Source: an uncultured Psychrobacter sp.
Lineage (GTDB): Bacteria > Pseudomonadota > Gammaproteobacteria > Pseudomonadales > Moraxellaceae
DNA length: 64,000 nucleotides
Assembly (NCBI RefSeq): GCF_947500265.1
Contig: NZ_CANMRN010000005.1
Coordinates: 95,307 to 159,306, forward strand
Direction: 5' to 3'
Below the pieces are notes generated by a model. That model did not search any database. It was not told where the DNA came from and saw nothing but the letters and a program-made list of their open reading frames with translations. Shown here in pieces: positions 17,271-25,512 of the stretch; the first letter of the stretch is position 1, and each line of letters begins with the position of its first letter. The translations under genes and the position numbers were made by a program.

Positions 17271-17654
17271 ATGAAAACCTCACATGACCTAGTTAGCGCT
17301 GCGAAAGCGCAAATTACTGAAATACCTGTAGCACAGGCTCAAGTTGCTTGTCATAAAGCAGATATCATTATTGATGTCAGAGAGCCTGCTGAGTATGCTG
17401 CAGGCCATATCAAAGGTGCAGTATCAGTACCTCGTGGCATACTAGAATTTAGAATTTCTGACCTGCCAGCTATTAAGGGTGCTGATACTGAAATCCTACT
17501 ATATTGTCAAAGCAGTGGACGCGCGGCGCTAGCAGCTCAGTCACTAGCAGAACTTGGCTATACGCAAGTGGCCTCAATTGCTGGTGGTTATGAGGCATGT
17601 CTTGAAACGGACATACCAATAACTATGGCAAATGAAGGTATTGATTTTTATTAG
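17271..17654 (+). CDS. rhodanese-domain sulfurtransferase (cytoplasmic)
   Basis: A single rhodanese domain of 127 residues with no signal peptide. IIDVREPAEYAAGHIKGAVSVP is the typical N-terminal half, and YCQSSGRAALAAQSL holds the active-site Cys (about residue 84) that carries persulfide sulfur. It lies convergently next to the persulfide dioxygenase gene, with which it shares chemistry: moving sulfane sulfur from glutathione persulfide to other acceptors. A truncated copy lies at 22974-23163. Confidence 0.9.
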   Translation: MKTSHDLVSAAKAQITEIPVAQAQVACHKADIIIDVREPAEYAAGHIKGAVSVPRGILEFRISDLPAIKGADTEILLYCQSSGRAALAAQSLAELGYTQVASIAGGYEACLETDIPITMANEGIDFY

Positions 17655-17949
17655 CTACTTATTTTCAATAGGAACGTATTGTATATGCGATTAGGTGGGT
17701 CGACTGATATGTTAGGTCTAATGGTTGGTTTAACTGCTTCTAGCACTGACCATGACTTAAATCTAACTGTTTTAAAACTTTAGGCCATTATCAGTTTATT
17801 GTGCGACTGGGGTTGTTATGAGTAGCATGCGATGATTAACGGTTCTAATCTATTTATCCATAAAAAAGTTCTAGCACTTTATCTAGGGGTAAAGGTATTA
17901 CAGCGCTTAACTAAAAGAAGCGCTGAATACCTCTCTAAAATAAGACCTA

Positions 17950-18699
17950 TTAGCCTTGAGGGCTTTGAGCCATCTGACGACAGTATGCTGCTAGGTTATC
18001 AGGTAAGTCATTTGGACAGACACCGCACTGCTGATTGCCAGGTACTGCATGATCTATAAATTTGGGATATGGCAGATTTAAGTTATTCATAATAACTCTA
18101 AATTCCTCGAGAGTTGTATCACTACCAAGCCTTGGATTGCGCTTTTTTTCCTGAGCGATTGAAGAGACAAAGCGTTCTTTATAGTCATGTGCAGGGTAAA
18201 CTAGCGTCTCATCTGGTAAAGAAAATAGCTTTTGACGCACAGAGTGGTACAATGCATCGGAATCACCATGCTGAAAGTCAGTTCGGCCACACCCTTCAAT
18301 GAGAAGAGCATCACCAGTAAATACGCGCTCATTGAAGAGATAAGCAAAATGTCCTGCGGTATGACCTGGTGTATGCAATGGGTGCAAAGTAATACCAGCA
18401 ACCTGAAACGGTATACCTTCTTCTAGCCCAACATCCGCACATGCCAGTCGGTCGTAGGCAGGTGCAGCGATCTTACTACCAACGGCCCGCTTCATCTCCA
18501 AAGCTGCCGTGATGTGATCCGCATGAATATGTGTATCAACAGTGTAAGCCAGCTTCAGGCCTAACTTATGCACCTCAGCTAAATCACGCTCCATCGTCGC
18601 AATGACAGGATCGATTAATACTGCCTGTCCTGTATTGATATCTCCTATAAGATAGGTATAAGTACTAGAGAGTGGCTCATATAGTTGTCGAAAGATCAT
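17950..18699 (-). CDS. persulfide dioxygenase (ETHE1-like metallo-beta-lactamase fold)
   Basis: A 249-residue cytoplasmic non-haem iron enzyme that oxidises glutathione persulfide to sulfite. Metal ligands of the ETHE1 type are visible: THIHADH, HTPGHTAGH, the Asp in FTGDALLIEGCGRTDF, and YPAHDY. The GCGRTDFQ stretch is typical of the dioxygenases rather than glyoxalase II. A Cys-containing tail (QQCGVCPNDL) follows the catalytic core. It sits among rhodaneses, a peroxiredoxin and a sulfide:quinone reductase. Plus-strand ORFs in this span are shadows. Confidence 0.92.
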   Translation of the reverse strand: MIFRQLYEPLSSTYTYLIGDINTGQAVLIDPVIATMERDLAEVHKLGLKLAYTVDTHIHADHITAALEMKRAVGSKIAAPAYDRLACADVGLEEGIPFQVAGITLHPLHTPGHTAGHFAYLFNERVFTGDALLIEGCGRTDFQHGDSDALYHSVRQKLFSLPDETLVYPAHDYKERFVSSIAQEKKRNPRLGSDTTLEEFRVIMNNLNLPYPKFIDHAVPGNQQCGVCPNDLPDNLAAYCRQMAQSPQG

Positions 18700-18797
18700 A
18701 ATAAAACCTCGTTTAGTGATTTAACATTAACAGTAGTAGAAGTCATTCAAAATAAATGCCGTGCTAATAACCATCTATATATAGCACTTAGCAAGGC

Positions 18798-19343
18798 TCA
18801 AGGTTTACTAATCTTGTTTGCATTAATCGTTGATGACCAAGGTAGACCAGCATTTTGCCAACCGTTCACTATGCGGAATCCCTTCATCTTACCCTCTTTT
18901 ACTGCACTTCCTTGAAAACCATGATCGATATACTTCACATTTGAAAACCCTTGCGAAAGTAGATAATCTGCACTTGGTTTACCACGTTCTGAGCCAGAAC
19001 GGCACATCGTCACAATGAGAGAATCCTTATCAAGTCCTTTAGCTTCTAGTGCCTTTTCAATCTCATTGACAAATTCTGGATTACTTTGCATAGCAAAGCT
19101 GCCTTTACTTTCATTGAACTGAGTGCGATTAGCTACCTTAAAAGGGATATTAATATCCACAGCATCTGTAAAGCCAACAAACATGATTTCTATAGGGTCT
19201 CTTATATCAACAAATAACAACTCATCAGGATGCTCCTGCACAAAGCTCCAGACCTCCTGTGGTGGCACAGATAACGCATCTTCCGCGCTGGCAGAAAAAA
19301 TCATACCAAACATAAGGAATAACGACAAAATAATGGTTTTCAT
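18798..19343 (-). CDS. periplasmic rhodanese-family protein
   Basis: A 181-residue protein with a clear Sec signal peptide (cleavage near SASAE, residue 20-21). The rhodanese domain follows: LFVDIRDPIEIMFVGF, then the active-site loop VTMCRSGSERGKPSA with Cys about residue 115. It is therefore probably a periplasmic sulfur carrier. It lies 98 bp upstream of the persulfide dioxygenase on the same strand and may form an operon with it. Confidence 0.9.
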   Translation of the reverse strand: MKTIILSLFLMFGMIFSASAEDALSVPPQEVWSFVQEHPDELLFVDIRDPIEIMFVGFTDAVDINIPFKVANRTQFNESKGSFAMQSNPEFVNEIEKALEAKGLDKDSLIVTMCRSGSERGKPSADYLLSQGFSNVKYIDHGFQGSAVKEGKMKGFRIVNGWQNAGLPWSSTINANKISKP

Positions 19344-19512
19344 GCTCTCTCCATAGATACATACGAGTCTTTTATGCCAGCTGGTTGACGCTAAAACCCA
19401 CTTTTGGCGGCATAAATATAGGTAATGGTATTTGAGAAAGCCAAGGCATATTAGTTAATTAATAAGGCTTAACTTTCTCAAAATTAATCGCTAATTCACA
19501 AATTCATATTTG

Positions 19513-20205
19513 TTACAGTGACTTCTTACTAAAATACCAATCCTTATACTCATAGCCTTCGTCAGCACGTCTTTCAGCTTCTGCAGCGGTACGAGGTGAC
19601 GGCACAATTACCTGATCACCCACTTTCCAGTTTTCTGGAGTAGCAACTTTGTTGCCATCACTGGTTTGCAACGCATCAAGTAAACGCAAGAACTCATCAA
19701 CGGAGCGGCCATTACTCATTGGGTAATAGACCATCGCTCTTAATATACCTTCAGGGTCAATGATAAAAGTGGCACGTACTGCTGAGGTATCACTGGCACC
19801 GGGCTGAATCATGCCATAGGACTTTGCAACCTGCATCGACAAATCAGCAATAATAGGAAAGGTAATCTCTACATCAAAATTTTCTTTGATGTTACGCATC
19901 CAAGCAATATGCGAATGCACACTATCAATAGATAATCCTAGCAATTCACAGTTTCTAGCACGAAAATCTTCAGCTTTATTAGCAAAGGCTATGAACTCCG
20001 TAGTACATACAGGCGTAAAATCTGCTGGATGAGAAAATAGTACTAACCATTTACCTTTGTAGTCAGCTAATGACTTCATACCATCAGTGGTTAACGCATT
20101 GAAGTCTGGTGAGGGTTGGTTGAGTTGAGGGAATTGAATGACGTTAGTTGGTTCCATGTCATCTTGGCATGAACAGTTTTCGCGTGAATGTTGACGGTTT
20201 CTCAT
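19513..20205 (-). CDS. 1-Cys (Prx6-type) peroxiredoxin
   Basis: A 230-residue peroxiredoxin that reduces peroxides. Peroxidatic Cys lies in HPADFTPVCTTEF, and the C-terminal SPRTAAEAERRADEGYEYKDWYF extension is typical of the Prx6 group. AGGAT precedes the ATG at 20205. The extra N-terminal stretch with CSC (RENCSCQDD) is unusual, and an internal Met (MEPTNV) would give the standard family start. Context suggests a role in coping with persulfide or peroxide stress. Confidence 0.88.
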   Translation of the reverse strand: MRNRQHSRENCSCQDDMEPTNVIQFPQLNQPSPDFNALTTDGMKSLADYKGKWLVLFSHPADFTPVCTTEFIAFANKAEDFRARNCELLGLSIDSVHSHIAWMRNIKENFDVEITFPIIADLSMQVAKSYGMIQPGASDTSAVRATFIIDPEGILRAMVYYPMSNGRSVDEFLRLLDALQTSDGNKVATPENWKVGDQVIVPSPRTAAEAERRADEGYEYKDWYFSKKSL

Positions 20206-20449
20206 TTGTTTATCCTTAGTTAGATAGTTATTAAATCATTGCAACGATGCAATAGATTAAATATAGCATAGTAATATACTAAAAAATATTATATAGTTTA
20301 ATATAACTATTAGTTTTTCTAAATGTACCTTGTAACTTATTATCTAATAGCATGTCTTAAACTTATATGATTAAAATTACTATCCAGCGGCTGTTCGCCA
20401 TATAAACAAATATAGCAGCCGATAACTTCGTGAGAAACTGAGAGATATT

Positions 20450-20914
20450 ATGAAACGAATCTTTATTCCTATCCTTACTGCAGTTGCCACTTTTTTAGCA
20501 GTTAGTTCTGCTTCTGCTGAAGAAACTCGTCATATCAAGATAGCAAAACCATCGTTATTGGTTATTGTCACATCGGACGATGCTCAGGTACAGCTAATGT
20601 CCATGGTGCTCACCATGCAATCAGCGAAGCAAGGAGCAGAAACCAACGTATTGCTCTGCGGTGCAGCTGGTGACATGGCAATACGTGATGCGCCTAGCAG
20701 TGTAACTACAGGGCAACCTCCAATGAATATGAGTGCACAAGGGTTAATGAAGACAGTGATGGAAAAAACCGAGACTACAGTCGAAGTTTGCGCCATTTAT
20801 CTTCCGGGTAAAGGGCTTGATAAGTCTGCGCTAATTGATGGTGTTACCGTAGCAGACCCTGCCGCCATTGCTAAATTGATGGTTGATAAAGATACAAAAA
20901 TAGCCAGTTTTTAA
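20450..20914 (+). CDS. periplasmic DsrE-like sulfur protein
   Basis: A 154-residue protein with a Sec signal peptide (cleavage near SASAE). The mature part resembles the DsrE/DsrF fold: LVIVTSDDAQVQLMSMVLTMQSAKQG followed by TNVLLCGAAGDMAI, with a conserved-looking Cys, and a second Cys in VEVCAIYLPGKGLD. DsrE proteins handle protein-bound sulfur. The sulfur gene neighbours support this, but the catalytic role is inferred. Confidence 0.72.
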   Translation: MKRIFIPILTAVATFLAVSSASAEETRHIKIAKPSLLVIVTSDDAQVQLMSMVLTMQSAKQGAETNVLLCGAAGDMAIRDAPSSVTTGQPPMNMSAQGLMKTVMEKTETTVEVCAIYLPGKGLDKSALIDGVTVADPAAIAKLMVDKDTKIASF

Positions 20915-21064
20915 TGCTGCTTTTAATGAAAAATCAGTAGCTTAACAGCTGATTAACTTAAGAGTTTCATAGAAAGGACAAAAAACTCACTCTTATGTCC
21001 TTGGTTTATATCAATAACTTTAATTAACTATTCTTAATGGTATAGAAGGACATAGGAGATCATT

Positions 21065-22465
21065 ATGAAACGACATTCAAGTAATCAAACCCGTATATCG
21101 AATCAAGACGCTTTGGCAGCGTATCCCAATCGCGCTGACGATAACAAACAACCAATAGTTTCAAGATTATTCAATCGTCGTCAATTTATTGGTGCAGGCA
21201 TTGCAACTGGAGCGGTTATAGGTAGCATGTCACTAAATGGCTGTGTGTCATCACCCACGGCTCAAGAAAAAGTTAATATCGTTATTGTCGGGGCTGGTAT
21301 TGCAGGGTTAGCGGTTGCCAACAGGTTGAGTCGTCAACTTCCCAATGCCACCTTGACTATACTAGATAGTCGGCAATCTCACTATTATCAACCTGGCTAC
21401 ACCTTGTTAGCCACAGGCGTTTGGAATACTACTGATAAGGTTATAGATAGTAACGCCAACCTTCTTCCTTCAGGAATAAATTGGATACAAGAAAATGCTC
21501 GTGAATTTTTACCAGATAACAATCAGGTAATCACTGAGAGCGGCAAAAAAATTGGCTATGACTATCTAGTGGTAGCCACTGGCTTAAGATTGGGTTTTGA
21601 GAAAATAGAAGGTCTTAACATTCAAGACTTAGGCACTGAGGGCATTGGTAGTGTTTATCATAGTCCAGACATTGCTATAAAAACATGGCAACAAATAGAC
21701 GCCTTTCGTCAAAAAGGGGGGCGCGCCGTAATGACGCTAGCACATACGGACATGAAGTGTGCAGGTGCGCCATTGAAAATGACTTTTATGCTGCATGACA
21801 GACTCATACAAACAGGTACACGACAAAACAGTGATATTCAATTTTTTAGTCCACATCAGACGGTATTTAGCGTGCCTGTTGTAAACGAAAATATATTATC
21901 ACGCTGGGCATCTTATGACCCACCAATTGGCGCAAACTTTGAGCAACGATTAACTGGCATCGATAAATCAGCAAAAGCTGCCTATTTCACGGATTCAGAG
22001 GGCAATCAAAATCGACAAGACTATGATTTCATTCATGTTGTACCACCCATGTTTGCAGTAGACAGTATACTAAACAGCCCCTTAGCCAATAAAAATGGTT
22101 GGCTTGACGTCGATAAATATACGCTACAACACAAGCGCTATGAAAATATTTTTGGGGTCGGTGATATCAATGGAACGCCAAAAGGTAAAACAGCCGCAAC
22201 CGTTAAACTGTCTGCACCTATAGTGACGAATAATCTTATTGAGGTGATACAAGGCAAGACACCTAGTCAAAAATTTGATGGATACACCTCGTGTCCGTTG
22301 TTAATCAAAAAAGGTGAGGCGATGCTTGTTGAGTTCGATTATGAAAATAATTTAACCCCAAGTGTGCCTTTTGTTAACCCGTTAAAAGAAAGCTATTTTG
22401 CATGGTTTCTAGAAGAAATGATGCTAAAACCTGCTTATATGGCTGTTGCCAAAGGTCGAGTTTAA
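21065..22465 (+). CDS. Tat-exported sulfide:quinone reductase-like flavoprotein
   Basis: A 466-residue FAD protein. The N-terminus carries a twin-arginine signal (FNRRQFIGAG, residues 37-46) followed by a hydrophobic stretch ending SLNGC, possibly a lipid-anchored Cys60. The FAD-binding GAGIAGLAVANRL motif follows at about 76. SQR-type cysteines are seen at C232 (DMKCAGAPLK) and about C406 (YTSCPLLIK). It would oxidise sulfide to sulfane sulfur and feed electrons to quinone. The Tat signal implies a periplasmic location, unlike the usual cytoplasmic-face SQR. Confidence 0.85.
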   Translation: MKRHSSNQTRISNQDALAAYPNRADDNKQPIVSRLFNRRQFIGAGIATGAVIGSMSLNGCVSSPTAQEKVNIVIVGAGIAGLAVANRLSRQLPNATLTILDSRQSHYYQPGYTLLATGVWNTTDKVIDSNANLLPSGINWIQENAREFLPDNNQVITESGKKIGYDYLVVATGLRLGFEKIEGLNIQDLGTEGIGSVYHSPDIAIKTWQQIDAFRQKGGRAVMTLAHTDMKCAGAPLKMTFMLHDRLIQTGTRQNSDIQFFSPHQTVFSVPVVNENILSRWASYDPPIGANFEQRLTGIDKSAKAAYFTDSEGNQNRQDYDFIHVVPPMFAVDSILNSPLANKNGWLDVDKYTLQHKRYENIFGVGDINGTPKGKTAATVKLSAPIVTNNLIEVIQGKTPSQKFDGYTSCPLLIKKGEAMLVEFDYENNLTPSVPFVNPLKESYFAWFLEEMMLKPAYMAVAKGRV

Positions 22466-22575
22466 CCTCGTATAGTACAGATAGTCGGTATCTTTGTGGA
22501 TTTCAATGATCTGGCTACCATTTATATAAGTGGGGACTTTTACTAAGTTTCGCGAACATTTGTAAGGGAGCTGTC

Positions 22576-22932
22576 ATGTTACTTTTAAATCAAGCATTTA
22601 TGATGTTGTGGGAAGCTATATTAGAAAATGCGATGCTGGTCAGTGCATTATTTCTATTATTATTGATCACATGGAGTTATTGGGGCATTGCAGGTAGGCA
22701 TCAAAAGCTAGCATATCGTTTTACCACTGTACTAGCGGCTATTACGGCAGGAATTGGCTTTTTTACTTTGCCATTATTTTTTAATTCTAGTCTAGGAAGT
22801 CTCAATTATTGGGTAGATTGGGTCTTCCATCTGGCAATGGTGGCAGCATTGTTTGTTTATGCTTATGTGGTTATATTGCCACTGATAACCGGACTGTCGG
22901 GGTTAACCAAGCATAGCGCCTCATATCCATAA
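22576..22932 (+). CDS. small three-TM membrane protein, unknown
   Basis: I do not recognise the family. The 118-residue protein has hydrophobic segments at about 18-38, 50-70 and 85-110 and a short C-terminal tail. A GGGAG ribosome site precedes the ATG. It lies between the SQR gene and the TsdA-like cytochrome gene on the same strand, so a membrane role in the sulfur electron chain is possible but not shown. Confidence 0.7.
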   Translation: MLLLNQAFMMLWEAILENAMLVSALFLLLLITWSYWGIAGRHQKLAYRFTTVLAAITAGIGFFTLPLFFNSSLGSLNYWVDWVFHLAMVAALFVYAYVVILPLITGLSGLTKHSASYP

Positions 22933-22973
22933 GAAAAAATGCTAAATAATCTAAATTGGATCGTTTAACAATA

Positions 22974-23163
22974 CAAATTACTGAAATACCTGTAGCACAG
23001 GCTCAAGTTGCTTGTCATAAAGCAGTGGACGCGCGGCGCTAGCAGCTCAGTCACTAGCAGAACTTGGCTATACGCAAGTGGCCTCAATTGCTGGAGTTTA
23101 TGAGACATGTCTTGAAGCGGACATACCAATAACTATGGCAAATGAAGGTATTGATTTCTATTA
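22974..23163 (+). pseudogene. truncated copy of the rhodanese gene
   Basis: Near-identical to 17310-17654 but missing the start and 155 bp of the middle. The junction is one AAAGCAG; the intact gene has two AAAGCAG copies, at 17355 and 17510. This fits a deletion by slippage between 7-bp direct repeats. The loss is not a multiple of three, so the frame is broken. A few point differences follow (GGAGTTTATGAGACATG in place of GGTGGTTATGAGGCATG), showing some age. Confidence 0.9.
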
Positions 23164-23165
23164 AT

Positions 23166-23199
23166 TCATTTGGACAGATACCGCATGGCTGACTATAGG
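23166..23199 (-). pseudogene. fragment of the persulfide dioxygenase 3' end
   Basis: TCATTTGGACAGATACCGCA matches 18008-18027 with one change, and similarity continues to about 18042. The minus-strand translation still reads QPCGICPNELI like the tail of the intact enzyme (QQCGVCPNDL). It directly follows the rhodanese fragment, so both derive from one duplicated block with internal deletions. Confidence 0.8.
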
Positions 23200-23319
23200 T
23201 TAAGAAGTTTTTAACTAATTGACTTATCCCTAAAATTAGACACAATACTATCAGTATGTTCGGCAATTTAACATATAGATATAAAATCGGATATTATATT
23301 TTATAATAAGGATATTCCA

Positions 23320-24267
23320 GTGAAGAAATTATTTAAAATTAATCATACTTCTTATTTGATGGCTACCGCTTTAACTATTAGTGCAGTAAGCATAACAGCA
23401 TGTAGTGAAACAGAGGTTAAAGCGGTTGACAGAGTGGAAGAAGCTGAAGCTTTAGCACGAGTTAAATCACTTGAGTCACAAGCTGCAGCAATTAAGGAAG
23501 ATATGGCCTCAAATCCAAGCGCTAAATTGACTGTTAGTATGCCTGACGAGTCTACTATTCCAGATGACGAGTTTGGCGCAGCTGTGCGTCGCGGCTTGCA
23601 AATTGCTAATCATACTTATAAAGAGTTGCCCGACAATGTTGGCAACCAATTAAATTGTACTAGCTGTCATTTAGGTAATGGCTCAGAAGCTTACGCTGCT
23701 CCTTGGAATGGTATGCCAGGTATCTATCCTATTTACCGTAGTCGTGGTGGTCGTGTCAACTCAATTCAAGAGCGTATTAACGGATGTTTTGAACGCTCAA
23801 TGAACGGCAAAGCGCTTGATCTAGGTTCAGATGATATGAATGCAATGGTGTCTTATATGAGCTGGCTATCACAAGACTTGCCATACGGTGTCTCACCCGA
23901 AGGTCGCGGCTTTGTAAAAATAGATAAAAATTTGGAGCCTGACACAGATAATGGCAAAAAATTATTCGCTGAAAAATGTAGTGTTTGTCATGGTGAGAAT
24001 GGTGAAGGTCAATATAATGACGATGGTTCTTACGTTTATCCAGCGGTAGCTGGAGAAAAGTCTTTTAACGATGGCGCAGGTATGGCACGAACATACACAG
24101 CAGCTGCTTTTATCAAAGGTAAGATGCCTTTTGGACAAGGTAACTCTCTTAGCGATCAAGAAGCAGTCGATATTGCTAGTTACTTTACTCACTTACCACG
24201 CCCTGTAAAAGCTAATAAAGATAAAGACTGGCCCAATGGAGATGCGCCTAAAGACGTACGTCGATAA
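23320..24267 (+). CDS. tsdA: TsdA-like dihaem cytochrome c (thiosulfate dehydrogenase)
   Basis: A 315-residue exported cytochrome with a lipoprotein signal (lipobox SITAC, Cys about 28). Two haem sites are visible, CTSCH (about 113-117) and CSVCH (about 222-226). The TsdA core is recognisable by LNCTSCHLGNG, PWNGMPGIYPIYRSR and ERINGCFERSMNGKAL. TsdA enzymes couple two thiosulfates to tetrathionate. The start is GTG at 23320, supported by an AAGGA site. It closes the sulfur cluster; lipidation would tether it in the periplasm. Confidence 0.88.
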   Translation: MKKLFKINHTSYLMATALTISAVSITACSETEVKAVDRVEEAEALARVKSLESQAAAIKEDMASNPSAKLTVSMPDESTIPDDEFGAAVRRGLQIANHTYKELPDNVGNQLNCTSCHLGNGSEAYAAPWNGMPGIYPIYRSRGGRVNSIQERINGCFERSMNGKALDLGSDDMNAMVSYMSWLSQDLPYGVSPEGRGFVKIDKNLEPDTDNGKKLFAEKCSVCHGENGEGQYNDDGSYVYPAVAGEKSFNDGAGMARTYTAAAFIKGKMPFGQGNSLSDQEAVDIASYFTHLPRPVKANKDKDWPNGDAPKDVRR

Positions 24268-24529
24268 TAAGGTTTGAGCTATGCTGAAGAAACCGTAGAG
24301 ATAAACTTGAGAGACTTCAATTACATATTTCAATGATCAAGGCCAAGCCATCTCTATTACAGTCTTTTCAATATAGCTCATTTTTTACACGTCTATAATT
24401 TCACAGTAATCATTAGGCTATCTAAGAATCCTACGCTTACATACTATAAAGATGCTGGGCTCTACTATAGCTTTGCATTAATACTCTCTCTGTCATAGCA
24501 AGTCAGGTAAATCTCCCATTAGCATCATC
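24268..24529. other. gene-free region, start of a decayed stretch
   Basis: No intact gene. The last part may include more of the Fic remnant, too degraded to align by eye. Confidence 0.4.
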
Positions 24530-24866
24530 GAATCAATAGATCTCACGAGTAGTCGTTGGCATACTGGCCTTATCTAACCATAAGTGCCGCACAACTGAGG
24601 AACGAACCTGCTCATCATTTAGAGTCTCACCTTCTATCTCAGATAGTTTTAATAATCTCTAAAGTCACCGCATCTAATTGTGCCTCAACATTCAGATCGA
24701 ATCCTAGTGTTAGCAGCTTTCCTAGTAAACGACCTTGTAATATCCGTACTCGACTGAAGATTGGCAATAGCTTTTTGTCCGACCATTGCCATTCAGTCCA
24801 ATTTGAATGCTCATGAATATAGGCAATATGCTTTATATTTTCCTCAAAGATATGCAGAGATAAAGC
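24530..24866 (-). pseudogene. Fic-family (DUF4172) protein remnant
   Basis: The minus strand reads HIFEENIKHIAYIHEHSNWT, EWQWSDKKLLPIFSRVRILQ and GRLLGKLLTLGFDLNVEAQL, which matches the N-terminal domain of Fic proteins. After LEIIK the frame is lost at a TTTT run (24647-24650 on plus). The next frame continues LSEIEGETLNDEQVRSSVVR with the SxxIEGE inhibitory-type motif and stops at TTTREIY. The Fic catalytic domain is missing. A GGAGG-like ribosome site remains upstream, but no clear start codon. The plus ORF 24556-24816 is its shadow. Confidence 0.8.
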
Positions 24867-25175
24867 TATTAACCTCCTTATATTATGCAGAGAATAAGCA
24901 ATAGAAACAGCACCCGCGAACTTTAAAACTAGAGAAGTGATATTAATAATAGACGCAATAAAGAGAAATTTTCAATAAGAATACGCGGCTTTTTATTATA
25001 AGCAATGATTGAGTAGAGGTAAAAATACTATAAAAGTATAGTGCCTAAATACGAGTTAAATTTTATTGTATAATAATTTACATCTTAATTATTTATCTCT
25101 ATAGTATCTTAAAGTCAATGAAATCAGTGTATACAAGATAATGTAATTTCTTACAGGTTCGTTGACCTACCTTGA

Positions 25176-25434
25176 CATGGTAGAGGTTATACCACCAATG
25201 CTATTGAATCATTGAACAGTGTGATTCGGACAGCGGTGAATAAGAGTAAGGTGTTCCCCTCTGATCAAGCCGCCTTCAAGGTAGTCTATCTAGCCACCCA
25301 GCAAGCATCCAAAAAATGGTCGATGCCCATTCGTAACTGGACGTCTGCTTTAAATCGCTTTATGATTATGTTTGATGATCGTATCAGCAAGCATTTAATC
25401 TAAATGGCAGTTACACAGAATCTGGGATGGGCTC
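25176..25434 (+). pseudogene. IS256-family transposase C-terminus with right end
   Basis: Reads GYTTNAIESLNSVIRTAVNK, then FPSDQAAFKVVYLATQQASK and KWSMPIRNWTSALNRFMIMF, the standard C-terminus of IS256-type transposases. A stop lies in frame at 25173, and everything upstream is lost. Just after the stop codon, TTACACAGAATCTGGGATGG (25411-25430) looks like the terminal inverted repeat of this family. ORF 25212-25403 in the track is part of it. Confidence 0.85.
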
Positions 25435-25512
25435 AACTACTTATAACAAACTGCTGAACTAGCTTATCTGTTGCGTTACGCATCATGGAACTATGTGATC
25501 TTTATTACAAAG
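25435..25512 (+). repeat. dispersed imperfect repeat, copy 2
   Basis: Matches 7104-7180 as described there. It begins directly after the IS256-family end. Confidence 0.5.

Noticed and set aside
17832-18059. 75-aa plus-strand ORF between rhodanese and persulfide dioxygenase
   Set aside because: Its 3' half is antisense to the dioxygenase C-terminus, and no start signal is present.
23084-23266. 60-aa minus-strand ORF
   Set aside because: It only looks protein-like where it reads the dioxygenase fragment (QPCGICPNELI); the rest is antisense to the rhodanese remnant.
24556-24816. 86-aa plus-strand ORF
   Set aside because: Antisense shadow of the Fic-family remnant.
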